DNA of 64,000 nucleotides from Pseudomonas sp. URMO17WK12:I2. GTDB taxonomy: Bacteria > Pseudomonadota > Gammaproteobacteria > Pseudomonadales > Pseudomonadaceae. Of this stretch, positions 9,478 through 18,875 are shown in pieces; the first letter of the stretch is position 1; the number at the start of each line of letters is the position of its first letter. The position numbers were made by a program, and so were the translations under genes. Where the stretch lies: contig NZ_QKYW01000001.1 of the NCBI RefSeq assembly GCF_003253735.1, positions 310,001 through 374,000 on the forward strand. Reading direction: 5' to 3'. The notes under the pieces are model-generated. The model was not told the origin of the DNA. It was given only the letters and a program-made list of their open reading frames with translations, and made no database searches.

Positions 9478-10308
9478 CTAGCCCTTGAACAGGTCGTTGA
9501 TGGTATCGAACGGCAGCGCCTGCCGGGCACCGCTCAGGTCGCCGCGCTCGGCCAACCCGGTGGCTGCCTGCAGGAAGGCGCCATAGGCGACGCGCGCCAG
9601 GTTGGAACCCAGGCTCACGCGCTTGACGCCCAGCTGTGCCAACTCGTCCAGCGACAGCGCCAGGCTCGGCGAGCCGACCAGCACGTTGACCGGTTTGGGC
9701 GCCACGGCTTCGACCACCGCCAGGATCTGCTCACGGGTGGTCAATCCTGGCGCGTAGAGTACGTCCGCGCCCGCCTCGGCATAGGCGACCAGGCGGCGAA
9801 TGGTGTCGTCCAGGTCGGCGCGGCCATGCAGGAAGTTTTCCGCACGGGCGGTCAGGGTGAAGGGTATGTCCAGCGCCCGAGCGGCCGCTACCGAAGCGCG
9901 AATGCGCGCTACCGCGAGTTCGAAGGGATAGATAGGCGCGTCCGCGTGGCCGGTGGCATCTTCGATGGAGCCGCCGACCAGGCCAACCTGCGCTGCCAGC
10001 CGGACGGTCGCGGCACAATCCTCGGGTGTATCGCCGTAGCCATTTTCCAGATCGGCGACCACCGGCAGCGCCGTCGCTTCGACGATTGCCCGGGCATTGG
10101 CCAGCGCCTCGTCGCGGCTTACCGCGCCTTCGGCATCGCGCCGGCCCAACGAAAAGGCCAGCCCGGCGCTGGTGGTGGCCAGGGCATGGAAACCGAGCGC
10201 CGCGAGCATCTTCGCCGACCCGGCATCCCAGGGGTTGGGCAGCACCAGCAATTCGGCCTGTTGGTGTAAGGATCGAAGGCGTTCGCCACGCTCACGGTAA
10301 ATGGACAT
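9478..10308 (-). CDS. Isocitrate lyase/PEP mutase family enzyme
   Basis: A 276-residue TIM-barrel protein of the phosphoenolpyruvate mutase/isocitrate lyase superfamily. It begins LLVLPNPWDAGSAKML and has the Mg-binding VVADLENGYG and GGSIEDATG stretches. The isocitrate-lyase signature KKCGH is absent, so it is not a glyoxylate-cycle isocitrate lyase. Related proteins act as oxaloacetate decarboxylases, PEP hydrolases or carboxyvinyl-carboxyphosphonate mutases; the reaction is unknown here. AGGGGAAG lies ahead of ATG 10308. It is followed directly by the extensin-like gene. Confidence 0.88.
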   Translation of the reverse strand: MSIYRERGERLRSLHQQAELLVLPNPWDAGSAKMLAALGFHALATTSAGLAFSLGRRDAEGAVSRDEALANARAIVEATALPVVADLENGYGDTPEDCAATVRLAAQVGLVGGSIEDATGHADAPIYPFELAVARIRASVAAARALDIPFTLTARAENFLHGRADLDDTIRRLVAYAEAGADVLYAPGLTTREQILAVVEAVAPKPVNVLVGSPSLALSLDELAQLGVKRVSLGSNLARVAYGAFLQAATGLAERGDLSGARQALPFDTINDLFKG

Positions 10309-10422
10309 CTGCTGCTTCCCCTGCGTCGAATGTTCGCTCAGGGTATCGGAGTTTGCAGCGGCGGTAGAAATTCACTGTTCCGGCATTACGCCAGGGGCTG
10401 TTGAGGTTTCAACGCGAGCCGG

Positions 10423-10641
10423 TCAGCGCATGCCCTGGGACAGGCCCATTACCAGCAGCAACAGGTTCTGGTTGGCCTGCACCGAGGCGGGCGTCAGCGG
10501 TTTGAGCGCGGGGCTCAGGCAATAGCTGCGGCCGTTGCTGCTGATGACCCCAGGGCCCGGCTCGTACCAGGAAGCCGCCGCCAGTGCCGAGACGCTCAGC
10601 GCCGCAACGAAAAACAAACCTCTGACCAAGCCTAAGCTCAT
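10423..10641 (-). CDS. Small exported hypothetical protein, 72 residues
   Basis: A short gene downstream of groEL on the same strand. It has AGAGG before ATG 10641 and a clear N-terminal signal sequence (GLFFVAALSVSALAAASW, cleavage near residue 22), then about 50 residues of mature protein with a single Cys and a Leu-rich tail (NLLLLVMGLSQG). It probably goes to the periplasm or stays as a short membrane protein. The function is unknown. PAO1 also has a small hypothetical gene next to groEL at this place, as I remember it. The groEL terminator lies between the two, so it is probably transcribed separately. Confidence 0.7.
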   Translation of the reverse strand: MSLGLVRGLFFVAALSVSALAAASWYEPGPGVISSNGRSYCLSPALKPLTPASVQANQNLLLLVMGLSQGMR

Positions 10642-10825
10642 GATCGCAACCTCTTGATAGTGCGGCCAACGCGTCCGCTAACACTAGATCACGATTGCTC
10701 GAAACAGATTGCAACAAGACGAACGGTCAAAACCCTTTGCACCGATCGCTGTCACGCTGCCTGCGCTGTTCGCCTGAAGCCCGCCGCCCAGAGGCCCCAG
10801 CGTACATTGCGGCCATTACCCGCGG

Positions 10826-10857
10826 CAATAAAAAACCCCGCGCCAGGGCGCGGGGTC
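10826..10857 (-). terminator. Intrinsic terminator of groESL
   Basis: A 9-bp GC-rich stem (CCCCGCGCC at 10836-10844 with GGCGCGGGG at 10847-10855) lies 29 bp past the groEL stop. It is followed on the minus strand by TTTTTTATTG, a good U-tract. Confidence 0.93.
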
Positions 10858-10883
10858 TTGGTACTGCTCAGGTGCCGGGTGGC

Positions 10884-12536
<1,653 letters not shown>

Positions 12537-12572
12537 TCAATTCTTGACGATTAAACGGAAATTCGCGGGCGA

Positions 12573-12866
12573 TCAGGCTTCGACGACGGCGAGGATTTCG
12601 CTCTCGCCCATCACCAGCAGGTCTTCGCCATCGACCTTGACGGTATTGCTGCCCGAGTACGGGCCGAACACCACTTTGTCGCCGACCTTGACGGCCAGGG
12701 CACGGACTTCACCGTTATCCAGAACACGGCCAGTACCAACGGCAACGATTTCGCCCTGATTCGGCTTTTCGGCAGCCGAGCCCGGCAGCACGATACCGCC
12801 AGCGGTCTTGGTTTCTTCTTCGCTGCGACGGATCACGACGCGGTCATGCAAAGGACGAAGCTTCAT
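12573..12866 (-). CDS. groES: Co-chaperonin GroES (10 kDa)
   Basis: GroES caps the GroEL ring. The protein is 97 residues from ATG 12866 ([18 protein letters not shown]). The longer upstream reading adds a non-homologous leader that lies in the promoter region and was rejected. The mobile loop is [26 protein letters not shown] precedes the start. It is the first gene of groESL and is read from a heat-shock promoter about 130 bp upstream. Confidence 0.98.
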   Translation of the reverse strand: MKLRPLHDRVVIRRSEEETKTAGGIVLPGSAAEKPNQGEIVAVGTGRVLDNGEVRALAVKVGDKVVFGPYSGSNTVKVDGEDLLVMGESEILAVVEA

Positions 12867-12996
12867 TGTCGATCTCTCCCAATAGTTGTTGACATCAACC
12901 GGTGCTTTCACCGGCAGGATCATGGCGTTGCGCAGTACACGTAACGCCGAAATTTGTTTCAGCGCACAAACGCTGAAAAACCTTGCGGTGACCGCT

Positions 12997-13026
12997 ACAT
13001 AAGGTCGATGAACAGCAATTCAAGGG
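12997..13026 (-). promoter_or_regulatory. Sigma-32 (heat-shock) promoter of groESL
   Basis: On the minus strand, CCCTTGAA (13026-13019) is followed after a 14-base spacer by CCTTATGT (13004-12997). This fits the RpoH consensus CTTGAA-N13/14-CCCCATNT with few mismatches and lies 131 bp upstream of groES. Confidence 0.8.
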
Positions 13027-13083
13027 CGAGGCGGTAAATTTTTTAATACCGCGACTCAGCAAATCGACCCGCCTGAAAATGCA

Positions 13084-13115
13084 CAGCCCCGGGCAGATGG
13101 CTCTGACCGGGGCTG
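13084..13115 (-). terminator. Probable fxsA terminator
   Basis: An 8-bp stem (CAGCCCCG at 13084-13091 with CGGGGCTG at 13108-13115) lies 20 bp past the fxsA stop. On the minus strand a TGCATTTT stretch follows, a modest U-tract. Confidence 0.6.
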
Positions 13116-13134
13116 TAGGCGACAGCTCAAGCGA

Positions 13135-13593
13135 TTACTCGCGACGTTCGTACTCACCTTCCAGCACGTTCGGCTTGTGCGCACCGGGCTGGCCATTGCG
13201 GGCCGCCAGGTCATCGGCAAAGGCGCGTTGCCGCGCGGCCTGCTCGGCGGCGCGCTGGCGCACGCGCTCGACCAGCCAACGGCGGGTAAACGGCAGCAGG
13301 CAGAGGATGCCGATGGCGTCACTGATGAAGCCCGGCAGCAGCAGCAGGCCACCGCCGACGGCCATCATCAGCCCCTGCAGCACTTCCTGATCCGGCATTT
13401 CGCCGCGGGCCAGGCGCTCGCGGGCACGCCAGGCCGTGGTGATACCGGCAATGCGCAGCATCAGGCCGCCGAAGATCGAAGTGGCGATCACCAGGGCAAT
13501 GGTCGGCAGCACGCCGATGGCGCTGCCCACCGAAATGAGCACGGCCAGCTCGAGGATCGGGAACAGCAGGAACAACAACATGAAAATGCGCAT
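13135..13593 (-). CDS. fxsA: FxsA family inner-membrane protein
   Basis: FxsA is a cytoplasmic-membrane protein; in E. coli it relieves F-plasmid-dependent exclusion of phage T7 when overproduced. The protein is 152 residues. It has an N-terminal hydrophobic segment (IFMLLFLLFPILELAVLISVG), a second (ALVIATSIFGGLML) and a hairpin around GGGLLLLPGFISDAIG, which is the most conserved motif of the family. The tail is charged and cytoplasmic. The gene lies upstream of groES on the same strand, as commonly seen in gamma-proteobacteria. Confidence 0.93.
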   Translation of the reverse strand: MRIFMLLFLLFPILELAVLISVGSAIGVLPTIALVIATSIFGGLMLRIAGITTAWRARERLARGEMPDQEVLQGLMMAVGGGLLLLPGFISDAIGILCLLPFTRRWLVERVRQRAAEQAARQRAFADDLAARNGQPGAHKPNVLEGEYERRE

Positions 13594-13904
13594 CGCGGTT
13601 TCCTTGACGGAAGAACACCTTCCAGTAGGAGAGAAATATGGGGTGTTGCGCTTAATTCAAGCTGAAGCTTGGACTTCGCCTGTGACTACCGCGTTCAACG
13701 CCAGGCGATACAAGGCCTGTCGCAGGACGGCGACGCTGTTACAGGATGTTGAGGCTAACCTGTGTACCGCTGGTGCCAGGCCCATGTCGCACTCTATGCT
13801 GCTGCCTGTACGTCATGGCAATCGACCGGCCTGAGCATGCGCCAAGCGCTGTGGTGCGGCAATCACCGGTATGCCCCGTTCGACTCTCAAACAAGGGAAT
13901 TGGC
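13594..13904. other. Divergent intergenic region fxsA / SDR gene, no gene seen
   Basis: This 311-bp stretch must carry the promoters of the divergent fxsA and short-chain dehydrogenase genes. I see no coding frame with a ribosome binding site, no terminator and no repeat. The only readable element is the AAGGGA ribosome binding site just before ATG 13905. Confidence 0.5.
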
Positions 13905-14663
13905 ATGCAACTCGAAGACAAAGTCATCATCATCACCGGCGGCGGCCAGGGCCTGGGCCGGGCCATGGCCGAGTACCTTGCCCAGTGCCGGGTGCGCCTG
14001 GCGCTGGTCGATCTGAATCAGGAAAAGCTCGATGACACCGCCGCGGCCTGTCGGGCACTGGGCGTACAGGCGCGCACCTACCTGTGCAACGTGGCCAGCG
14101 AGGAGCAGGTCACCCAGACCATCGCGCAGATCGCCGAGGACTTCGGCTCGATCAACGGCCTGGTCAACAACGCCGGCATCCTGCGCGACGGCCTGACCAT
14201 CAAGGTCAAGGACGGCGAGATGAGCAAGATGAGCCTGGCGCAGTGGCAGTCGGTGATCGACGTCAACCTGACCGGCGTGTTCCTGTGCACCCGCGAGGTA
14301 GCGGCGAAGATGATCGAGCTGCAGAACACCGGTGCAATCATCAATATTTCCTCGGTGTCGCGGGCCGGCAATGTCGGCCAGGCCAATTACTCGGCCGCCA
14401 AGGCGGCAGTCGCTGCCGACACCGTGGTCTGGGCCCGCGAGCTGGCGCGTTACGGCATCCGCGTGGCCGGTGTGGCACCGGGGTTCATCGAGACCGAGAT
14501 GGTCGCCAGCATGAAGCCCGAGGCGCTGCAGCGCATGGCCGAGGTGATTCCGCTCAAGCGCCTAGGCAAACCTGAGGAGATCGCCCACGCCATCGCCTTC
14601 CTGCTGGAGAACGAGTACTTCACCGGGCGCATTCTCGAACTCGACGGCGGCGTGCGCCTGTAG
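13905..14663 (+). CDS. Short-chain dehydrogenase/reductase, FabG-like
   Basis: A 252-residue NAD(P)-dependent oxidoreductase of the classical SDR family. It has the cofactor loop TGGGQGLG (11-18), NNAG (88-91) and the catalytic set N121, S150, Y162 and K166 (NYSAAKAAV). The C-terminal ITFLL-like segment and ELDGGVRL resemble 3-oxoacyl-ACP reductases, but it lies outside a fatty-acid cluster, so its substrate is open. The start is ATG 13905 with AAGGGA upstream; a 53-residue upstream extension has no family support. PAO1 has a short-chain dehydrogenase at the same place beside groESL-fxsA, as I recall it. Confidence 0.92.
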   Translation: MQLEDKVIIITGGGQGLGRAMAEYLAQCRVRLALVDLNQEKLDDTAAACRALGVQARTYLCNVASEEQVTQTIAQIAEDFGSINGLVNNAGILRDGLTIKVKDGEMSKMSLAQWQSVIDVNLTGVFLCTREVAAKMIELQNTGAIINISSVSRAGNVGQANYSAAKAAVAADTVVWARELARYGIRVAGVAPGFIETEMVASMKPEALQRMAEVIPLKRLGKPEEIAHAIAFLLENEYFTGRILELDGGVRL

Positions 14664-14711
14664 CACGCCGGCGATAAAAAGATTCTTCGCATTTTCGCGG
14701 GGAGGATAGGC

Positions 14712-15020
14712 TTGACACCGGACTGGCAATAAAGCGTTAGTTGCCGATGGTTTGGCGCTCGCCATTGGTTCGTCGCCTGGCCTATGGGTTTCGCCCCTTA
14801 CGGGCGACTCACTTTCTTTGCTTGTGCAAAGAAGTAAGCAAAGAAACACACCCCTACATACGGCCCCGGCTGCGCCGGGGTTCCCTCCTTCCATCACCGC
14901 TCCAGGGGCACGCCGCGAAGGGCCATCCCTGGCCCATCGCGGCTCTCGCGACATCCATGTCACTCAACCCCTTCCACGGTGATTCCACTCGGCCTCCTGA
15001 AGGGGACACGGGCGTCGCTT
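14712..15020 (+). repeat. Large multi-hairpin dispersed repeat, copy R2
   Basis: The left arm of the palindrome. It contains CGCCCCTTACGGGCG (14794-14808), the hairpin around CTTTGCTTGTGCAAAG (14816-14831), CCCCGGCTGCGCCGGGG (14866-14882), GGGCCATCCCTGGCCC and CACTCGGCCTCCTGAAGGGG. Order and spacing follow R1. Confidence 0.75.
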
Positions 15021-15094
15021 GTAAGATCGCAGTTCGAGAGCAAAAGCAAAAACAGACGCCGCTGAGCTTGAGCCCGTGGAAATCTTGCAAGCTC

Positions 15095-15495
15095 GCGCTC
15101 CGGCCCCGTCAGGAGGCCGAGTGGAGGTGTTGCGTAGGGGAGCGAGCCGCATGGATGCGGCGAGAGGCTTAATGGGCCAGGGACGGCCCATGTAAGCCGG
15201 CCCCCGGAGCGGCGCCGGAGCGGCGCCGGAGCGGCGCCGGAGCGGCGCCGGAGCGAGGGGAGTTTCGCGCAGCGAAACCCGGATGTCGGGGTGCCCTTCT
15301 TTGGCACACCTTTCTTGGGCAAGCAAAGAAACGTAGCGAAGCGCAGTAACAGCCGCAGGCTGGCCCGAAGGGTGAGCGGAGCGAATCAAGGTGTGGCGCC
15401 CGTAAGGGGCGCAACACAAAGGGTCAGTAGACGCGGTAATGGATAGTGCCAAGCCAGTAAGTGATACGCACACAAACTTGCCAGTCCGGTGTCAA
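15095..15495 (-). repeat. Large multi-hairpin dispersed repeat, copy R3
   Basis: The right arm of the palindrome, inverted. On the minus strand it reads from TTGACACCGGACTGGCAA through CGCCCCTTACGGGCG, the TTTCTTTGCTTG block, CCCGACATCCGG, CTCTCGCCGCATCCATGCGG and CACTCGGCCTCCTGAC. It differs from R2 by an expanded 11-bp tandem array (15206-15249) and an extra segment rich in short inverted repeats near 15340-15400. Confidence 0.75.
15206..15249. repeat. 11-bp tandem repeat, four exact units
   Basis: Four consecutive identical copies of GGAGCGGCGCC, followed by a partial GGAGCGAGGGG, lie within repeat R3. R1 and R2 have only one such position here, so this is a local expansion. Confidence 0.95.
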
Positions 15496-15523
15496 CCCAC
15501 ACTCTCCCCAAACCATGCGGCCA

Positions 15524-15555
15524 TAAAAAAGCCCCGCACGCAGGCGGGGCTCATT
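15524..15555 (-). terminator. Intrinsic terminator of the DUF481 gene
   Basis: The stem GCCCCGC/GCGGGGC flanks the loop ACGCAG about 27 bp past the stop, with TTTTTTATGG following on the minus strand. Confidence 0.9.
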
Positions 15556-15576
15556 TCAGCGTTGCAGCAAACCGGG

Positions 15577-16581
15577 TTACCAACCCACCCCAAAACCGAT
15601 GGTGTAGCGGGTTTCGTCCTTGTCGCCTTCCGAACCACTGACCTGGTCCTTGGAAGCCTTCATGTTCAACGAAGCCCAGTCGGTGACCTTGTAACGCAGG
15701 CCCACTTCGGCATCCAGCGCGTAGTCGGCGGCACTGGCCAGCGGCTTGCCCAACTCCCCGGTGCTGAACAACTCGAAGGTCTTGCCGATCAGGTAACGGT
15801 TGTAGTCCCAACGCATACTGATGGCGTAGAAGTTGTCTTTCTCACCGTTGGCGTACTCGTAATCGGAACGGTTAAGCAGGCCGGCAACCGAAAACGCACC
15901 CAGCTCGTTGTCCCAGAACTGGTAACCCGGACCGGTACCGATCGTACGCTGACGCTCGAGGTCTTCGATCTTGTCGCGCTTGTATTCGAGGCGGCCCTGC
16001 CAGAACCATTTTTCGTCGAGGAAACGGTCCAGGGCATACTCGGTCCCCCAGTTGTCGGTACTGACCACGTCGTTGCGCAGTTCACGGTTGTAGTCGACCG
16101 TCGCATTGTGGCGCCACTTGCCATGGCGGGCCTGGGTCTTGAGGTCGACATCGTAATCGTCGGTGTCACTCTCGGCGCGCTTGTAATCCATGGCCACGTC
16201 GACGTTGCCTTTCCACATGAAGTCCTCGACCAGAGGTTTGGGCTTCATGATCTGCTTGATGCTCGCCAGCTCGACGGTCTTCGGCGCATCGCCATTGGCC
16301 AGCGTCACCTTGCCGGCCTCGGCGGCCTGCAGTGACTTGGCGCGCTCACCGGTAATGTCGTTCTCCTTGACCAGCAGCTCCCGATCACTGTCGAGGGTGG
16401 CGATCTTTTTCCAGTCCAGCGGAATGGAACCACCGTAATCGGTTTCCAGCAGAAGCTTGCCACCGTCGAGAACCTTGATGGTTCCGGTCAGGCGGTCGCC
16501 GTTCTTCATCCAGACGGTATCGGCCATCAGCGGTGTGGCTGCCACACCGAGGCCCAGGCACAACAAGGTACGAGTAAACAT
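15577..16581 (-). CDS. DUF481 family outer-membrane protein (YdiY-like)
   Basis: A 334-residue exported protein. The N-terminus is a signal peptide (TLLCLGLGVAATPLMADT, cleavage after about residue 20). It is followed by a short SH3-like stretch with WMKNGDRLTGTI and then a DUF481 beta-barrel rich in alternating aromatic strands (GYQFWDNELGAFSVAGLLNRSDY is one such region, 188-210). It ends in a C-terminal aromatic residue, TIGFGVGW, as expected for BAM substrates. YdiY-like proteins are induced by acid in E. coli; the function is not established. The gene ends at a strong terminator and converges toward the repeat structure. Confidence 0.9.
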   Translation of the reverse strand: MFTRTLLCLGLGVAATPLMADTVWMKNGDRLTGTIKVLDGGKLLLETDYGGSIPLDWKKIATLDSDRELLVKENDITGERAKSLQAAEAGKVTLANGDAPKTVELASIKQIMKPKPLVEDFMWKGNVDVAMDYKRAESDTDDYDVDLKTQARHGKWRHNATVDYNRELRNDVVSTDNWGTEYALDRFLDEKWFWQGRLEYKRDKIEDLERQRTIGTGPGYQFWDNELGAFSVAGLLNRSDYEYANGEKDNFYAISMRWDYNRYLIGKTFELFSTGELGKPLASAADYALDAEVGLRYKVTDWASLNMKASKDQVSGSEGDKDETRYTIGFGVGW

Positions 16582-16686
16582 AAGCGGATGCTATCGCTCC
16601 GGTTCGCGGTAAATCGGGCATTATCCGCATACCCGATATTTGAGCAAGAAATGACCGACGGAAATGCTTCTAGTTCATCGAAGCCC

Positions 16687-16785
16687 TAGCAGGCCGTTGC
16701 AAAACGTCGGTGAAGCCTGGGCTCGCACGCGAGGCTGTTTTCAACGACGCGCCAGCAACCTAGGTAGTTTTTCAACGGCCTGCTA
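16687..16785. repeat. 99-bp MITE-like element with terminal inverted repeats
   Basis: TAGCAGGCCGTTGCAAAAC (16687-16705) and, inverted at 16785-16767, TAGCAGGCCGTTGAAAAAC match at 18 of 19 positions. The interior carries GAGGCTGTTTTCAACGACGC, whose TGTTTTCAACG word recurs inside the separate element at 30017-30106. It lies 24 bp upstream of the alkyltransferase-like gene and contains no coding frame. Confidence 0.8.
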
Positions 16786-16809
16786 CCCGAACGGAGCGAG
16801 GAGCCTGCC

Positions 16810-17178
16810 ATGCCGACACGACAACCCGATTACAGCCCCCCGCTGGCCGACGGCGACCCGCAGGCTCGCCGTGACGCGCTGTACCTGGCGCTGGCCCAGG
16901 TACCGCCCGGCAAAGTGGTCACCTATGGCGAGTTGGCGGCAATGGCGGGCCTGGGGCGCGCCGCGCGTTGGGTCGGCCGCACCCTGGGCCAGTTGCCCGA
17001 CGGCACCGCCCTGCCCTGGCATCGCGTGGTCGCCGCCGGCGGCCGCTTGAGCATGGCGGCCGACTCGCCAAGCGGGGTTGAACAACGTGCTCGATTGCGC
17101 GTCGAAGGGGTGCTATCCCACAATGGTCGGGTGGATATCCGACGCCACGGCTGGCGGCCCCTGGAGCACGAGGCATGA
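16810..17178 (+). CDS. Alkyltransferase-like (ATL) DNA repair protein, MGMT family
   Basis: A 122-residue protein homologous to the DNA-binding domain of O6-alkylguanine-DNA alkyltransferases. The active-site motif PCHRV is replaced by PWHRVV with Trp at residue 70, so it cannot accept an alkyl group. It should bind O6-alkylguanine and hand the lesion to nucleotide excision repair, as known for ATL proteins. The helix-turn-helix and nucleotide-flipping region precede this (KVVTYGELAAMAGLGRAARWV). GAGGAG lies before ATG 16810. It stands alone, 100 bp upstream of ampG. Confidence 0.93.
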   Translation: MPTRQPDYSPPLADGDPQARRDALYLALAQVPPGKVVTYGELAAMAGLGRAARWVGRTLGQLPDGTALPWHRVVAAGGRLSMAADSPSGVEQRARLRVEGVLSHNGRVDIRRHGWRPLEHEA

Positions 17179-17278
17179 GACTCGACGCGCCAGGCGCAAC
17201 CGGCTTGCACTGACCCGACCCTAGCCCCTAGAGTGCGCCACTTGTTCATGCTTTTTCCCTCCAGGCCGACTCCCTTCA

Positions 17279-18823
17279 ATGCATCGTAAAAGCTGGCGCG
17301 ACGCGATCGCCGCCTACTCCAGCCCCTCTACACTGGTTCTTCTGGTGCTGGGGTTCGCCGCCGGCCTGCCTTACATGTTGGTGTTCTCGACCCTGTCGGT
17401 GTGGCTGCGCGAAGCCGGCGTGGCGCGGGAAACCATCGGCTTCGCCAGCCTTATCGGCCTGGCCTACGCCTTTAAATGGGTGTGGTCGCCGCTGCTCGAC
17501 CAATGGCGTCTGCCGCTGCTCGGCAAGCTGGGCAGGCGGCGCTCCTGGCTGGTGCTGTCGCAGATCCTGATCGCCATCGGCCTGGCCGGCATGGCGCTGT
17601 GCGACCCGCACACCCACCTGACCTGGCTGATCGCCCTCGCCGTATTGGTGGCCTTCGCCTCGGCCACCCAGGATATCGCCGTCGACGCCTACCGCCTGGA
17701 GATCGTCGACGACACCCGCCAGGCCGCCCTGGCCGCCAGCTACATGGCGGGCTACCGAGTCGCCGCGCTGCTGGCCACCGCCGGTGCGCTGTACGTCGCC
17801 GAAGGCCTGGGCTCGACCACCCTGCTCTACCAGCACGCCGCCTGGGCTGGCACCTACCTGCTGTTCGCCCTGCTGATGTTGCCGGGCCTGTTGACCAGCC
17901 TGTGGATGAAGGAGCCGCCAGTATCCCTGCGGACCCAGCTGGCCGCCGCCAAGTACGGTTTCAGCCACCAGATCGCCTCGGTGCTGGTGCTGATCGTGCT
18001 GCTGGTGTCGGTACCGGCGATGTTCACCCAGCTGTACAACACCGATTTCCCCAGCCTGGTGACTGGTGAGGCCACCCTGCTGGACCTGCTGCTCGAAGAC
18101 CGCGCCTTCCTGCGCGCCATCCTCTACACCATCCTCACCACCCTGTGCCTGTCGTCCATGGGCCGTCGCGGCCTGGCGCCGGTGCTCACCCCGGTCAACG
18201 ACTTTATCCTGCGCTACCGCTGGCAGGCCCTGCTGCTGCTCGGGCTGATCGCCACCTATCGAATGTCCGACACGGTGATGGGCGTGATGGCCAACGTCTT
18301 CTACATCGACCAGGGCTTCACCAAGGATCAGATCGCCAGCGTCAGCAAGCTGTTCGGGCTGATCATGACCCTGGTCGGCGCTGGCGCCGGCGGCCTGCTG
18401 ATCGTACGCTTCGGCATCATGCCGATCCTGTTCATCGGCGGCGCGGCGTCGGCAGCGACCAACCTGCTGTTCATGCTGCTGGCGGGCATGGGCACCAACC
18501 TGCAGATGCTGATCTTCACCATCTCGGCGGACAACTTCAGCTCCGGCCTGGCCACGGCGGCGTTCGTCGCCTATCTGTCGAGCCTGACCAACCTGAAGTT
18601 CTCGGCCACCCAGTACGCCCTGCTCAGTTCCATCATGCTGCTGCTGCCGCGCCTGATCGGCGGTTATTCCGGGGTGCTGGTGGAGAAGTTCGGCTACGGC
18701 GACTTCTTCCTGATCACCGCCCTGATGGGCGTACCCACCCTGCTGCTGATCCTGTTGCAGTGGCATCGCCAGGGCAACCGGGCCAGCGCGCTGCCTGTCG
18801 ACGAACCAGCAAAGCCGGAATGA
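17279..18823 (+). CDS. ampG: AmpG muropeptide permease (MFS)
   Basis: AmpG imports GlcNAc-anhydroMurNAc peptides from the periplasm for cell-wall recycling, and so feeds the signal for AmpR-controlled beta-lactamase induction. The protein is 514 residues with about 12-14 hydrophobic segments. It has the family start YSSPSTLVLLVLGFAAGLPY, YAFKWVWSPLLD and the conserved DIAVDAYRLEI motif. It begins at ATG 17279, with only a weak ribosome binding site. The bidirectional terminator 18836-18853 follows. Confidence 0.95.
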   Translation: MHRKSWRDAIAAYSSPSTLVLLVLGFAAGLPYMLVFSTLSVWLREAGVARETIGFASLIGLAYAFKWVWSPLLDQWRLPLLGKLGRRRSWLVLSQILIAIGLAGMALCDPHTHLTWLIALAVLVAFASATQDIAVDAYRLEIVDDTRQAALAASYMAGYRVAALLATAGALYVAEGLGSTTLLYQHAAWAGTYLLFALLMLPGLLTSLWMKEPPVSLRTQLAAAKYGFSHQIASVLVLIVLLVSVPAMFTQLYNTDFPSLVTGEATLLDLLLEDRAFLRAILYTILTTLCLSSMGRRGLAPVLTPVNDFILRYRWQALLLLGLIATYRMSDTVMGVMANVFYIDQGFTKDQIASVSKLFGLIMTLVGAGAGGLLIVRFGIMPILFIGGAASAATNLLFMLLAGMGTNLQMLIFTISADNFSSGLATAAFVAYLSSLTNLKFSATQYALLSSIMLLLPRLIGGYSGVLVEKFGYGDFFLITALMGVPTLLLILLQWHRQGNRASALPVDEPAKPE

Positions 18824-18831
18824 CACCCATG

Positions 18832-18862
18832 AAAAAGCCGACTCGCGTCGGCTCTTTCATTT
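18832..18862. terminator. Bidirectional terminator between ampG and mscS
   Basis: The near-perfect hairpin AGCCGACTCGCGTCGGCT (18836-18853) is preceded by GAAAAA and followed by CTTTCATTT, so it can end transcripts from either convergent gene. Confidence 0.85.
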
Positions 18863-18875
18863 CTGCTGCGGCGTT

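Larger units (their letters stand above)
14712..15495. repeat. 784-bp palindromic structure: two large repeats head to head with 18-bp perfect ends
   Basis: The 18-mer TTGACACCGGACTGGCAA at 14712-14729 recurs exactly inverted at 15478-15495. Moving inward, both arms carry matching blocks in mirror order: a TGG(C/T)TTGGC segment, CGCCCCTTACGGGCG, the TTTCTTTGCTTG hairpin arms, an ACATMCGG segment, TTCCCTC or GAGGGGA, GGGCCATCCCTGGCCC-like palindromes and CACTCGGCCTCCTGA. They meet at a unique centre near 15020-15095. The arms therefore are repeat copies R2 (plus) and R3 (minus), related to R1 at 7090-7395. It fills the space between the convergent SDR and DUF481 genes. No protein-coding gene is supported. 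Confidence 0.8.

Noticed and set aside
14741..15473. Open frames within the palindrome (for example 14741-15172 plus and 14964-15473 minus)
   Set aside because: They lie in repeat copies; frames are not kept between R1, R2 and R3 and are full of hairpin-derived sequence.
17276..18826. A 516-codon frame antisense to ampG
   Set aside because: Gln/His/Gly-rich shadow; ampG on the plus strand has clear membrane topology and family motifs.
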